Positions 26,394-36,173 are shown, counted from the first letter of the stretch. The stretch: 37,887 nucleotides of DNA from a bacterium (GCA_020049465.1 JAIFKS010000019.1:1-37887), one strand, 5' to 3'. The notes: a model not told the origin generated them from the sequence alone. Numbers and translations: made by a program.

Positions 26394-26882
26394 ATGTCGT
26401 GTTCACGAATCCGCCCCGCCCTCGCCCCCCGTCCACCGCGCCGGTTCCTGCTGCTCTGGCTGGTTCTCGTGCTGCCCTTGTGGTGCGTCGGATGCTCGGA
26501 CGACGACCCCGAAGCGCCCAAGCCCGAGAACATCACCCGCACCTGGCAGATGACCGTCTGCGAATACCGCCACGAGACCAATGACGCCCTGCACGTCGAC
26601 CTGGTGGCCGACGGCTGGGTCATCGTGCTGACCATCAACGACAACGGGGCCTTTCGCTACGCCTGGACGCAGCCCGGCGGCAGCGAGGAATACTACGACG
26701 GCACCTGGACGATCGACGGCGACACCGTCAGCCTGCGTCGCACGGGATTCGCGTTCTCCTGGGATTTCACGACGGTGGTCCAGGAGTCGAACCTGACGAT
26801 GCGCGGGGCGCATGTCGAATACGACTTCGACGACGACGGCACCGGTGAGCCGGCGATCTGGAACCTGACGGGGCGGACCTGA
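26394..26882 (+). CDS. Small lipoprotein of unknown function, beta-rich
   Basis: The 162-residue protein has a basic N-terminus, a hydrophobic core (RRFLLLWLVLVLPLW) and a lipid-attachment Cys in CVGCSDDDPE. The remaining 125 residues alternate Trp/Tyr and polar residues (TRTWQMTVCEYRH, GAFRYAWTQPGGS, YYDGTWTIDGDTVSLRR), suggesting a small beta-barrel like the lipocalin-like or DUF families found in such lipoproteins. I do not recognise a specific family. GAGGAGG lies 5 nt before the ATG. Its stop is 9 nt from the end of the convergent transglutaminase-like gene, and no terminator fits between them. Confidence 0.8.
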   Translation: MSCSRIRPALAPRPPRRFLLLWLVLVLPLWCVGCSDDDPEAPKPENITRTWQMTVCEYRHETNDALHVDLVADGWVIVLTINDNGAFRYAWTQPGGSEEYYDGTWTIDGDTVSLRRTGFAFSWDFTTVVQESNLTMRGAHVEYDFDDDGTGEPAIWNLTGRT

Positions 26883-26891
26883 CCCCGCGAT

Positions 26892-28919
26892 CTAGTTGCG
26901 GGTGACGATCACCGGGCTCCGCTCATGGTCCTGGACCCGGGTCAAGGCGGCGTTGAACGTCGACAGATCGGCGTGCATCGTGATGGCGCGCCGGATGAGG
27001 ATTTCGCGGATCGCGACCAGGAAGCCGTCCTCGATCGCGAACCGGCAGCGGTACGCGAACTGCGGATGATCCACTGCGAACGGCGCCGGCGCCGTCGCGC
27101 TCGCCCAGCCGTCCGGTAGCGGCGCGCGCCAGTCATACCGCCGGCTCTCGACCACGCGGCCGATGAACGGCTCGCGGGCGGCGGCGTCCCAGTCGTCGAG
27201 GAACACGCGCCCGAAGACCATTTCACCGGGAAGGACCCAATCGCCGCCGGATGGTGCCGGAAGCTGCTCGGCGCGGACCATGCCGTTGAGCCGCGCGTCG
27301 CCGCCCTGCGGCGGCATGGGTGTATAGACGCCCTGGAGCACCGCCAGGTTTTCGAACCGCGTCGCCAGGTAGTCGGCCAGTCGTGTCGCCCCGTCACCGC
27401 CGCGGCGCACGTCGAACTGCAGATCGGAGTGCCCGCTCAGACGCAGTTGCACCGCCAGCGTGTCCTGGCCGGCCACGCGGATCAGGCTCTCGTCGGTGGT
27501 TGCCATCAGTTCGTCGGGATCGCCCGGCAGCGTCACCCAGTGTTCCAGGTCCTCCAGCTTGACCAGGCGGCAGTACTCGTCCCACATACCCGCGAGGCCC
27601 AGCCCGATGTTCTTGAAGGCCTCCTTCTGCAATGCTTCGCCGCGCTTCCCGACGCCGCGCGGAATCTCGAACGCCTCGACGCCGCGCAGGTAGGGCGGCA
27701 GGTCGCCCGGCGCGCAGCGCTCGTCCTGGGGCACGTAGTAGACGGCGGGCTCGCCCGCCTTGGCCTTGTCGATCGGGCTGAGAAAGCTCCCGCGCCCGGC
27801 CAACAGGTCCACCTCGAGCCCGAGCGCGCGGCACAGTGTGTACATGAGCGCGCCCTTTTCCCAGCGGGTCGCCTGGCGGGACACCAGGAGCGACCGGAGG
27901 TCGTCCTTGCGCGAGCGGACCAGGAACGGATCGAGCAGGACGAAGTCGTCGCGGATGTGGCGGTGCACAGCGTCGGCCATCTCCCGCGGGGACGTGGCGC
28001 CGGCGACGGCTGACCGCGCGGCATGCTCCACGTCGTCCTCCTGCTTCTCGAGTTCCTCGAGGAGCGCGGAGCCCTCGATGGCGACTTCGTTCCAGGAGAC
28101 GTTTCCGATCCAGCGCGACGCCTCTTCAAGCCAGAAGCCGCGGTAGACGACCTGGACATACGGACAGTACTCGAGATCGTTGGGCGCATAGCGCCCGGTC
28201 GGCCGGCGGGGGATGTCCACGACGGTCAGGCTGAAATCCGACGGGGCCTGGTGAGACTGCTCGATGATCTTCGAACTCCACTTGTCGCGGAGCAGGTGCT
28301 CGGCAATGGACTTGTAGCCGATCGAGCCGTTGGTCTTGATTCGTGTCTGGCACGTCATGACCGGCAGGTCACCGGCCATTTCGATGTAGCCGCCGGTCCA
28401 GAACCAGCTGCAGTGCTCTTCCACGGTCCATCCCAGCAGGTCTCCCGCGCGCACGTCAGGAAACGCGACGATGACCGACATCGCTTTTTCCTCGTCGCCC
28501 TTGATGATGTTCCAGACATCCTTTTTCAGGCGGATGACCGCGCCATCACGAAGAATCCAGGCTTCGCGGTACTTCAGGTCCGAATCGGGATTGAGCTGCA
28601 GCGTGCGTGTCGCGGCATCGCGGTAGTCCGGATCGACCAACCGGACCACTTCATTGCGAATGACCCGGTGATTGCGCGGCGTGGCGTCCCAGACATTGCT
28701 CCGCAGCAGGATCACGGCCGGCTCCTGCTGCAGGTGGGGGTACTCCGCGAAGCGATCCGCCAGCTTGGCTGCCAGGTCGACGATCTGGCTTTCGCTGCGT
28801 TTGGAGATGTTCCAGTCCAGGGTGTCGGCCCCGGAGACAGGCGCCGGCCGCGACAACAGGAACAGCGGCAGCACAGCCACCGCGATGAATCGTGCCGCGC
28901 TCGAATGGGAAAATCGCAT
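26892..28919 (-). CDS. DUF3857/transglutaminase-like exported protein, catalytic Cys lost
   Basis: The 675-residue protein has a signal peptide (about 1-30, RFIAVAVLPLFLLSRPAPVSG) and a DUF3857-like N-terminal beta domain (REAWILRDGAVIRLKKDVWN, then VIVAFPDVRAGDLLGWTVEE). A transglutaminase-like core (about 310-400) follows. In this core the segment that should read GDCK reads ATRWEKG, so Arg352 replaces the nucleophile Cys, and no clear His/Asp pair follows. It is therefore probably a binding or structural protein rather than an enzyme. I chose the ATG at 28919 (GAGGTGGG about 3 nt upstream); the open frame to 29108 overlaps the previous gene. It lies 37 nt after its intact paralog and is co-directional with it. 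Confidence 0.8.
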   Translation of the reverse strand: MRFSHSSAARFIAVAVLPLFLLSRPAPVSGADTLDWNISKRSESQIVDLAAKLADRFAEYPHLQQEPAVILLRSNVWDATPRNHRVIRNEVVRLVDPDYRDAATRTLQLNPDSDLKYREAWILRDGAVIRLKKDVWNIIKGDEEKAMSVIVAFPDVRAGDLLGWTVEEHCSWFWTGGYIEMAGDLPVMTCQTRIKTNGSIGYKSIAEHLLRDKWSSKIIEQSHQAPSDFSLTVVDIPRRPTGRYAPNDLEYCPYVQVVYRGFWLEEASRWIGNVSWNEVAIEGSALLEELEKQEDDVEHAARSAVAGATSPREMADAVHRHIRDDFVLLDPFLVRSRKDDLRSLLVSRQATRWEKGALMYTLCRALGLEVDLLAGRGSFLSPIDKAKAGEPAVYYVPQDERCAPGDLPPYLRGVEAFEIPRGVGKRGEALQKEAFKNIGLGLAGMWDEYCRLVKLEDLEHWVTLPGDPDELMATTDESLIRVAGQDTLAVQLRLSGHSDLQFDVRRGGDGATRLADYLATRFENLAVLQGVYTPMPPQGGDARLNGMVRAEQLPAPSGGDWVLPGEMVFGRVFLDDWDAAAREPFIGRVVESRRYDWRAPLPDGWASATAPAPFAVDHPQFAYRCRFAIEDGFLVAIREILIRRAITMHADLSTFNAALTRVQDHERSPVIVTRN

Positions 28920-28956
28920 CAGCCCACCTCGTGTTGTCGCGATTCGACGTCCAGGT

Positions 28957-30954
28957 TCACTCGACGGTGCGGATCGCGATGAACCCCTTGGAATCCTCCC
29001 GTACGCGCCTGATGATCCCTTCCCACAGTTCCCGGCGCCCACCCGGGGACAGAGCGCGCGCCGCACCCCGATCCCAGCGGATCTCACGCTGCAGACGAAG
29101 CCGGCCACCTTCCTGCCACGTCCGCCGGCTCCAGGCCAGAGTGGGTGTCACCGCGCCGACACTGTCCGGTTCCACCGTCCAGCCGTCAGGCAGTGCGATG
29201 GACCAGGACTCGACCCGGTCGGCCAGCGTGCCGGGTTCGAGGCGCTCCGTGGGGAACGGCAAGGGCGGCAGCACCCGCGGCAGGAACATCGTCGCACCAC
29301 TGACCTTGAGCGGACGGGTGCTGGACGCGGAGAGCCACCACGAAACGCGGTCGCCTTCCACTTCGCCGAGGTCGCCGACATTGGCGGTCGCGGCGAGCGG
29401 AGTCGACGTCGGCAACAGCCGCAGGCGGCGCTGTTCCGCCAGTTCGGCCGCGGAAAGGTGCAGGCACCGCCCCTTGAGCATGACGCCGCTGATGCCGCTC
29501 GCCTCGAGCCCGACCTGCAGATCCAGGACCCCACCGACCGAGAGCGTTCCCTCGAGATCGTAGTGATCCACGCCCACGCCCCACGCTGCGTGCGGAATCT
29601 CGCACAACCCCTCGGCGCCCGGCCGGAGGCTGAGCACCGGGGATGCGGCATCCTGCGGGTGGATGTAGCCCGCCGGGCAGCCTTCGAGCGTCGCGTCGAG
29701 CCACAGGCCGCCGGCGCCGTCGTCGGCCCAGACGATGAAGTGGTCGAACTGGATGGGATTGGGGACATCCGCGAAGAGGGGACCCCGGAAGGCGGTGCGG
29801 ACGAGTACCGGCCAGGCATCGATATCGACGGCCCGCAGGAGCGCGATGAGCAGCGCGCCGAGGCCCTTGCAGTCGCCGTAGCCGGCGGCCAGTACGACGG
29901 CAGCCGGTTCGGGGATGATGCCGCCCAGCCCCCGGTAGATGGCGAGGTAGCGGGTCGACGACTGGACGTGCGCATAGACGGCGGCGATGCGCTCGCGATC
30001 CGTGACGCACGCGGCGGTCAGGCGCCGGGCCAGCCCGGTGATGTCTGGAGTGATCGCGAAGCGATCGTCGATGCGCTCACGGCAACCGCGGGCAACCGAT
30101 GCCCAGTCGGCGCCCACCGCGAAGGTCCCTTCCGGTAGCGGCTTGCCGGTGGACGCCACGTGGGCCAGCAACGTCACCTGGCCGGAATCGTCGGACCGGC
30201 CGGTGGGATCCTCCGTGGGCACCGGCACGTCATCGAGGCGCCAGTTCCAGGTTGTCCCCTCTGCGGTGGAGTCGCTCCAGGCCCGCAGACGAGCGCTCAG
30301 CCCGGAGTCCCCGGCCACCGACCACGTCAGGCGGTAATGCGGCGGAAGCGAGATTTCGCTGCGGCTGGTCGCGACGGCCGCAGGCAGGCCGCCGAAGTTC
30401 AATGGCGGGATGCCATGATGGCTGGTCAACGCATAGCGCTTGGCGATCTGGAGGCGATCCCCCGCCCGCAACCCCGGAACGGCCGCCAGGCTGATCTCTT
30501 CGTCGAGCATAACGATGCGCTCGGCGCCGGCCGCGAACGTGGCCCAATCCAGTTCGCCCTCTTCGAGCTTGCGCGGCTTGCCTCCGTCCCGCGGAAGGAC
30601 GGTCACGCGGAAGTCCTCGAGCTTCAGATGAGGACCCCGTTCCACGCTGACCATGCCGATCTCCGCGAGCAGCGTGGTGTCCAGGATCAGGAATTCGTCG
30701 AATTGCGCCCACTGTCCCCGCAGGCTCCTGCTGCCCGGATCGAACTTCAGGTCGAGCTGATTCCGTCTCAGGAGCGTGAATGCGTGGTCGCCGCGGTGGG
30801 CGGTCCGAAGTGAATCGACCTGCACGGCCGACCACGGGGTGGGAAAGTCGGCAGCCGCGCGCGCGGGAACCGCAACCCCGGCGGCCAGCCACAGCCCCAG
30901 CCCCACAACCCGAAGACCCGGCAGTGTCCCGCGCCGGACAGTCGCCTCACGCAT
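28957..30954 (-). CDS. DUF3857/transglutaminase-like exported protein, intact catalytic triad
   Basis: The 665-residue protein starts with a signal peptide (LRVVGLGLWLAAGVAVPARAAA). It has a DUF3857 domain over roughly 40-300 (LEDFRVTVLPRDGGK, ISLAAVPGLRAGDRLQIAKRY) and a transglutaminase-like core. The core has Cys362 in GYGDCKG, His405 in FDHFIVW and Asp420 in WLDAT, the complete papain-like triad. A C-terminal beta-rich DUF3858-like region follows. Location is periplasmic. The reaction is unknown; relatives are thought to act on peptides or proteins. ATG at 30954 has GGAAGG about 9 nt upstream; the open frame to 31062 is not supported. Confidence 0.85.
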   Translation of the reverse strand: MREATVRRGTLPGLRVVGLGLWLAAGVAVPARAAADFPTPWSAVQVDSLRTAHRGDHAFTLLRRNQLDLKFDPGSRSLRGQWAQFDEFLILDTTLLAEIGMVSVERGPHLKLEDFRVTVLPRDGGKPRKLEEGELDWATFAAGAERIVMLDEEISLAAVPGLRAGDRLQIAKRYALTSHHGIPPLNFGGLPAAVATSRSEISLPPHYRLTWSVAGDSGLSARLRAWSDSTAEGTTWNWRLDDVPVPTEDPTGRSDDSGQVTLLAHVASTGKPLPEGTFAVGADWASVARGCRERIDDRFAITPDITGLARRLTAACVTDRERIAAVYAHVQSSTRYLAIYRGLGGIIPEPAAVVLAAGYGDCKGLGALLIALLRAVDIDAWPVLVRTAFRGPLFADVPNPIQFDHFIVWADDGAGGLWLDATLEGCPAGYIHPQDAASPVLSLRPGAEGLCEIPHAAWGVGVDHYDLEGTLSVGGVLDLQVGLEASGISGVMLKGRCLHLSAAELAEQRRLRLLPTSTPLAATANVGDLGEVEGDRVSWWLSASSTRPLKVSGATMFLPRVLPPLPFPTERLEPGTLADRVESWSIALPDGWTVEPDSVGAVTPTLAWSRRTWQEGGRLRLQREIRWDRGAARALSPGGRRELWEGIIRRVREDSKGFIAIRTVE

Positions 30955-31083
30955 GGACTGCGCCTTCCGCGTGCGTCCAAGAACCCGGTTGCTGAAAATT
31001 GGGGGCGAGATCGGTGCCGATCTTCGGCGAGGCTGTGCGCCGCGGTCAAGCCGGAAAACCATACTGCGGGGTCGGGGTGGAAC

Positions 31084-32283
31084 TCACTGCACCCGGCAGA
31101 CCAGCCCCTTGAGGTAGGCACCTTCGGGGAAGCTCATGAGCACCGGGTGGTCATCGGCCTGGCCGAGCCGGTCGACCAGTTGCAGGCGGCGGCCGGCGTC
31201 GAGCGCCGCGTCGGCGACGATCTTCTGGAAGAGATCGGCCTCGAGCAGCCCCGAACACGAGAACGTCACCAGCAGACCGCCCGGCCGCAACAGTTTGAGC
31301 GCCTGCATGTTGATGTCCTTGTAGCCACGGCAGCCGCGGGGCAGGTGCTGGCGGCTCTCGACGAACTTGGGCGGATCGAGCACGATCAGGTCGAAGGTGC
31401 GGCCTTCCTGGTGCCACTGGCGCAGCTTGGCGAAGGCGTCGGCCTCGACGCACGACCAGCGTGCGCGGTCGAATCCGTTCAGTTCCCCGTTCCGCTCGGC
31501 CAGCGCCAGCGACGGGCCCGACGAGTCGAGGTGCGTGGCGTGGGCCGCGCCGCCCGCCAGCGCCGACAGGCCGAAGCCGCCGGTGTACCCGAAGCAGTTG
31601 AGCACTTCGCGGCCGTTCGCCAACCCGGCCACGCGGGCGCGGCTGGCGCGCTGGTCCAGGTAGAAGCCCGTCTTGTGGCCCTGCCGCACGTCGACCAGAA
31701 GGCGCAGGCCGTTCTCGCGGATCTCGACCAGTTCCGGCGCCTCGACGCCGCGCCAGTGCCCGGACCGCACCGACAGCCCTTCCTTCAGGCGAACGTCGGC
31801 GTCGGAGCGCTCGTGCAGGCCGACGCAGCCGGTCGCCGCCAGCAGTGCGTCGGCGATCTCTTCCTTCCAGCGCTCGCAGCCCGCGGCCAGGATCTGCGCG
31901 ACCAGATGGTCGCCGTAGCGGTCGACGATCAGGCCGGGCAGCCCGTCGTTCTCGGCATTGATCAGCCGGCGGGCCCAGGGACCGCCCTCTTCGGGAACGC
32001 CGCGGCTCGCCACGGCGTCGGCCACGGCCGTCGCCAGGAAATCGGCATCGATCTCCTGGTGCGGGTCGAACGTCCACAGCCGCACGCGGATCTGCGAGTG
32101 CGGCGAGTAGGCGCCCAGCCCCAGCGGCACGCCGTTGGCGCCCATCACCGTCACCGTGTCGCCCGAATTGGGCGTGCCGGTGACGCGCGCGATGGCGCCG
32201 GAAAACACCCACGGATGCCAGCGCTTCAGCGACTTGTCGCGGCCCGGCTTCAGGTGGACGACGGCGGCGGTGCTCACGGTCAT
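31084..32283 (-). CDS. Class I SAM-dependent rRNA methyltransferase (RlmI-like)
   Basis: The 399-residue protein matches the RlmI/YccW layout. An N-terminal PUA domain (about 1-80, including RWHPWVFSGAI) is followed by a linker beta domain with GLPGLIVDRYGDHLVAQ and a Rossmann methyltransferase domain with motif I NCFGYTGGFGLSA and motif IV VLDPPKF. RlmI makes m5C1962 in 23S rRNA; length (396 in E. coli) and motifs agree, but the target base is inferred. The ATG at 32283 overlaps the stop of the preceding gene (ATGA), so translation is coupled. The much longer open frame to 32514 is not supported. Confidence 0.88.
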   Translation of the reverse strand: MTVSTAAVVHLKPGRDKSLKRWHPWVFSGAIARVTGTPNSGDTVTVMGANGVPLGLGAYSPHSQIRVRLWTFDPHQEIDADFLATAVADAVASRGVPEEGGPWARRLINAENDGLPGLIVDRYGDHLVAQILAAGCERWKEEIADALLAATGCVGLHERSDADVRLKEGLSVRSGHWRGVEAPELVEIRENGLRLLVDVRQGHKTGFYLDQRASRARVAGLANGREVLNCFGYTGGFGLSALAGGAAHATHLDSSGPSLALAERNGELNGFDRARWSCVEADAFAKLRQWHQEGRTFDLIVLDPPKFVESRQHLPRGCRGYKDINMQALKLLRPGGLLVTFSCSGLLEADLFQKIVADAALDAGRRLQLVDRLGQADDHPVLMSFPEGAYLKGLVCRVQ

Positions 32284-33206
32284 GGCTGCAGCCTGATGAC
32301 GACCGGCAGGTGGTCGCTGACTTCGCGGTCGTACGTGGACCAGCCGCCGGAGAGGTACGTGTGCAGCGGCACCACCACGGTCGTCGCCGTCGGACCGACG
32401 AGCGCCGGGAAGACCTCGTCGGTCACCAGGATGTGATCGAGGTGGCTGGGCCAACCGGGGTACGACCAGCCGGACTCGGGGCCCTGGGCGATGGCGAGGT
32501 CCGTGAAACGCCAATTCGCGGGATCGTCCAGGAAATTCTGGAACACGTTGCTGGGCGCGGTGTCGGTCAGTTCATCGTTCATGTCGCCGACGATGAACAC
32601 CCGCTTGCCGGCATGGTTGGCCGCGACGAACTCCGCCAGCAGCACGCAGGCGTCGCGGCGGCGCGTCTCTTCGTCCCAGGCATCGCCCTCGTCCAGCACG
32701 CCGTTCCCGCTCGCCTTCAAATGGTTGGCGATGACGACGATCGGCGTTCCGTGCCAGGTCGCCTCCAGAACATAGGGAGCGCGCGGGAACTCCCGCGAAT
32801 AGGAAGTCATGGCCTCGGTCGCGCTGGTGAACACCAGCCCGCCGTCCTCGCGGTACAGGAATCCGAGGTTCATGTAGCTGTCACTGGTGGCCTGGACCCC
32901 GTTCCAGCCGTCCAACTGGGCGACCAGCGCGCTGAACGACGCGCCATTGGAGATCTCCTCAACCGCCACGATGTCCGGCTTCAGGCCCTCGACGATCTGG
33001 ACCACCCAGCCGACCGTGGTCGCGGCCTTCGGGAAGTTCTCGATGTTCCAGGTCATGACCTCGAGCGTGCTGTCGGCGCCGACTTTGGCCGCGTCGAACG
33101 GGTTGGCCGGCGGCGGCGCGAAGGACTTCTCCGTTTCGCCGCACGCTCCCAGCGTGAAAACCATCAGAGCCAGGCCGAGCGCCTGGAAAATTCGGTGCAA
33201 AGTCAT
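32280..33206 (-). CDS. Endonuclease/exonuclease/phosphatase-fold lipoprotein
   Basis: The 308-residue protein has a lipoprotein signal ending in LGAC (Cys18 region, MVFTLGACGETEK). The metal-dependent EEP fold follows: VMTWNIENFPKA, the catalytic Glu in IVAVEEIS, VIANHLKASGN, the IVGDMNDE Asp/Asn pair and the terminal SDHLPVVIRL His. Members hydrolyse phosphodiesters (DNA, RNA, sphingomyelin or inositol phosphates); an extracytoplasmic location suggests a nuclease or phosphoesterase for scavenging. Start ATG at 33206 has GGGAGG 10 nt upstream; the in-frame Met at 33239 precedes a non-signal sequence. It lies 39 nt after the MFS gene. Confidence 0.87.
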   Translation of the reverse strand: MTLHRIFQALGLALMVFTLGACGETEKSFAPPPANPFDAAKVGADSTLEVMTWNIENFPKAATTVGWVVQIVEGLKPDIVAVEEISNGASFSALVAQLDGWNGVQATSDSYMNLGFLYREDGGLVFTSATEAMTSYSREFPRAPYVLEATWHGTPIVVIANHLKASGNGVLDEGDAWDEETRRRDACVLLAEFVAANHAGKRVFIVGDMNDELTDTAPSNVFQNFLDDPANWRFTDLAIAQGPESGWSYPGWPSHLDHILVTDEVFPALVGPTATTVVVPLHTYLSGGWSTYDREVSDHLPVVIRLQP

Positions 33207-33245
33207 GGAATCAGAGCCTCCCGGACCGCGAGGTGTCATCTGTCA

Positions 33246-34499
33246 TTATGCGCTTCCGCCGCCGCCGGCGCCAGCCCGCCCCGCCAGAGCGGGCGTCGGC
33301 AGGGGCAGCCCGGCCCCCGCCAGCGGCACCCGGATCCGCAGGCAGACGAAGAAGCCGGCCAGCGCCAGGGCCCCGGCCAGCATGAACACCCACTGGTGGC
33401 CGTAATGTTCCCACAGCCAGCCCGAGAGGATGGGCAGCGTCATCGCCACCGAATGGTCGATCGTCACGCCGAGGGAGATGGTCGGCGTGATGTCCGCCGG
33501 GTCGAGCGCGATCTTCTTGAGATACGTCGTCCGCGCCACCCGCAGCGCGAACAGGACGTTGTCGGCCACGTAGGCAGCATAGAGCACCCGCAGGTCCCAG
33601 GGCGCCGCCAGAACGTCCGAGGCGAACGCGTAGACCAGGCAGATGACCATCAGCAGCAGCGTGTCCGCCGAAAGCACGACGCGCTCGCCCAGCCAGTCGA
33701 TGACGTCGCCCAGCAGGGGCCGCAGGAGCACGCCGAGCGCCGCGCCGATGAAGTACAGCAGCGCGATGGTCGAGACCGGAACGTCGTGCAGCGAGACCAG
33801 GACCCAGGTGCCGAAGACCAGGAAGATCTGCTTGCGGATGCCGAACAGCGCGCTGATCGCGTAGAAGATGCCGTACTCCCGGCGCCAGACCAGACGGCGT
33901 GACGGCGGATCCTGGTGGCCCAGTTGCAGACGCAGGTAGTAGTAGCCGGCGATCGCCGCGCAGACCGCGCCCGCCACGTAGAAGATGTCGTAGCGGTCGC
34001 CCACCAGCTTCGTCGTCAGCCAGACGCCGGACACGCCCAGGATGACGCCCAGGTTGCGCGCGCCGCCGAGCTGGCCCAGACGGCGGCCTTCGGCTCCGGC
34101 CTTCGCCAGCTTCAGGCCGAGCGGACCTTCGACGGCGAAGATGATGTGATCCCCCAGCGACCACACGAACGTCCACAGCACCAGCAGCGCGGGGCCCGGC
34201 GACAACCAGCCCAGCCCCAGCGAGCCGACCGCGGTCGCGATCATGGCCAGCGCCGCGATGCGGCTCTCGCGCAGACGGATCAGCAGCAGGCCGACGACCC
34301 CGAAGATGATGAAACCCGGCAGTTCGCGCGGCAGTTCCAGCCAGCCGCGGCTGCTGGCGTCGAAGCCGTGCGCGTCGGACAGGTAGTTGTTGAAGGTCGA
34401 CGAGATGATGCCCGACACCGCGCCGAAGAACAGCGTGGCCAGCAGTACACGGCGGAAATCGCCCTGAACCTGGGCGGACAGCTGGCGCAGACTTCTCAC
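33246..34499 (-). CDS. Major facilitator superfamily transporter
   Basis: The 417-residue protein has about 12 hydrophobic segments. A conserved A-like loop, LIRLRESRIA, follows the second helix and a matching loop lies in the second half, consistent with MFS. The N-terminus begins FRRVLLATLFFGAVSGIISSTFNNYLSDAHG. The substrate is unknown; adjacency to 4-alpha-glucanotransferase would suit a sugar or maltodextrin product, but this is only context. The start is GTG at 34499, overlapping the TGA stop of the upstream malQ (GTGA), so the two are translationally coupled. Confidence 0.85.
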   Translation of the reverse strand: MRSLRQLSAQVQGDFRRVLLATLFFGAVSGIISSTFNNYLSDAHGFDASSRGWLELPRELPGFIIFGVVGLLLIRLRESRIAALAMIATAVGSLGLGWLSPGPALLVLWTFVWSLGDHIIFAVEGPLGLKLAKAGAEGRRLGQLGGARNLGVILGVSGVWLTTKLVGDRYDIFYVAGAVCAAIAGYYYLRLQLGHQDPPSRRLVWRREYGIFYAISALFGIRKQIFLVFGTWVLVSLHDVPVSTIALLYFIGAALGVLLRPLLGDVIDWLGERVVLSADTLLLMVICLVYAFASDVLAAPWDLRVLYAAYVADNVLFALRVARTTYLKKIALDPADITPTISLGVTIDHSVAMTLPILSGWLWEHYGHQWVFMLAGALALAGFFVCLRIRVPLAGAGLPLPTPALAGRAGAGGGGSA

Positions 34500-36064
34500 G
34501 CGAAGCCGCCGTCGGTCGCCGGCGAGGCCGGGTCCTGCCGCGCCGGCGCGGGCTGGTCCGGCCGGCGCCGGTACAGCCAGGTCAGCCGCTCCAGGCGCCT
34601 GCCCTCGGGCCCGTCCAGGGCGTCGGACCGCAGCCGCCAGCTCCAGTTGCCCTGGTCGGCGCCGGGCAGGTTCAGGCGCGCCTCGCGCCCCAGCCCCAGC
34701 ACGTCGGGCATCGTGGTGATGAAGGTGTGGGCGCAGGACCGCAGACCCAGACGGATCAGCGTCCAGTGCGGCTCGTCGACCGGAGCGCCGGCGTACTCGG
34801 CCACGAGCGCCTTCTCGTCATCGCCGGCCAGGTGGCGCCACCAGCCGAGCACCGGGTCGTTGTCGTGCGTGCCCGTGTAGACGATCGCGTGCGGCACGTG
34901 CTCGTGCGGCAGGAACGCGTTGTCGGGACCGCTCCAGGCGAACTGCAGCACCTTCATGCCCGGCAGGTCGAAGGCCTCGCGCAGCGCGTCCACGGCGGGC
35001 GTGATCACGCCCAGATCCTCGGCGATCAGCGGCAGTTCGCCGCCCAGTTCCCGGAGCAGCGCCGAGAACAGTTCCGCCCCGGGGCCCGGCATCCAGCGGC
35101 CGCTTTCAGCCGTGGGCGCGTCGGCCGGCACGCGCCAGCTGGCCTCGAAGCCGCGGAAGTGGTCCAGCCGCACGAGATCGACCTGCGCCAGGCAGGCCCG
35201 CACGCGGTCGCGCCACCATTGGAAGCCCTCGGCCTTCGCCGCGTCCCAGTCGTAGAGGGGATTGCCCCACAGCTGGCCGGTGGCGCTGAAGTAGTCGGGC
35301 GGCACGCCGGCCACGGCCAGCGGCATGCCCTCGGCGTCGAGTTGGAACAGTTCGGAACGCGCCCAGACATCGCTGCTGTCGTGCGCGACGAAGATGGGGA
35401 TGTCCCCCACCATCCGCACCCCTCGCGCCCGCGCGTGTTCGCGCAGCGCGTCCCACTGGGTGGCGAACAGCCACTGACGGAATCTGTAGGCGTCGATGCG
35501 CTTGGCCAGGCGCAGGCGCGCCGCGTCCAGGGCAGCGGGCTCGCGCCGCGCCAGCGCCGGCTTCCACTGCGGCCACGGCAGGCCGTCATGCTCTTCCTTC
35601 AGCGCCAGGAACAGCGCCAGCGGGGCCAGCCACCCGGCGTGGGCCGCGGTCCAGGCTTCGAACAGGCGCCACGGCTCCCTGCCGGCGCGCGCGCAGAACG
35701 CCGTCCAGGCACGATCCAGCACCGTGGTCTTCCAGGTGATGACCGGTCCGAAGTCGACGTGGTCGGCAGGCAGTTCCGGTCGGTCGGCCAGATCCGCGTC
35801 GGTCAGCCAGCCGTCGTCCCGCAGCCGCTCGAAGCTGACCAGCAGCGGGTTGCCTCCGAACGCCGACAGCGTCTGGTAGGGGGAGTCGCCGTAGCTGGTC
35901 GGCCCCAGGGGCAGCACCTGCCAGATCGACTGGCCGTGGTCGGCCAGCCAGTCCACGAAGCGGTGGGCGGCCGGCCCCAGGTCGCCGATCCCGTCGGGCC
36001 CCTGCAGACAGGTCGGGTGCAGCAGGATGCCGCTCGCGCGCGGGAACAGGGGACGCACAGTCAT
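34496..36064 (-). CDS. malQ: 4-alpha-glucanotransferase (amylomaltase)
   Basis: This GH77 enzyme transfers maltooligosaccharide segments between alpha-1,4-glucans. The 522-residue protein has the family N-terminus ASGILLHPTCLQGPDGIGDLG and QVLPLGPTSYGDSPY. The catalytic residues are in place: nucleophile Asp301 in VRLDHFRGFE, acid/base Glu349 in LIAEDLG and Asp401 in TGTHDNDP. These positions agree closely with Thermus amylomaltase (293, 340, 395). The ATG at 36064 has GAGGTCG about 6 nt upstream. The gene is followed without gap by the MFS transporter and sits 109 nt after the nucleotidyltransferase-kinase gene, so glycogen or maltodextrin metabolism is plausible. Confidence 0.96.
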   Translation of the reverse strand: MTVRPLFPRASGILLHPTCLQGPDGIGDLGPAAHRFVDWLADHGQSIWQVLPLGPTSYGDSPYQTLSAFGGNPLLVSFERLRDDGWLTDADLADRPELPADHVDFGPVITWKTTVLDRAWTAFCARAGREPWRLFEAWTAAHAGWLAPLALFLALKEEHDGLPWPQWKPALARREPAALDAARLRLAKRIDAYRFRQWLFATQWDALREHARARGVRMVGDIPIFVAHDSSDVWARSELFQLDAEGMPLAVAGVPPDYFSATGQLWGNPLYDWDAAKAEGFQWWRDRVRACLAQVDLVRLDHFRGFEASWRVPADAPTAESGRWMPGPGAELFSALLRELGGELPLIAEDLGVITPAVDALREAFDLPGMKVLQFAWSGPDNAFLPHEHVPHAIVYTGTHDNDPVLGWWRHLAGDDEKALVAEYAGAPVDEPHWTLIRLGLRSCAHTFITTMPDVLGLGREARLNLPGADQGNWSWRLRSDALDGPEGRRLERLTWLYRRRPDQPAPARQDPASPATDGGFA

Positions 36065-36173
36065 CGGTCGACCTCGGCTGCAGGCGTTCGGAAACAGGCG
36101 ACGACAGCCGGCGCCGTCGGCGGCACCGGGTCCGGGAAGATAAGCGCTGGCCGGGCCGCCGTCACGGCCGGCC

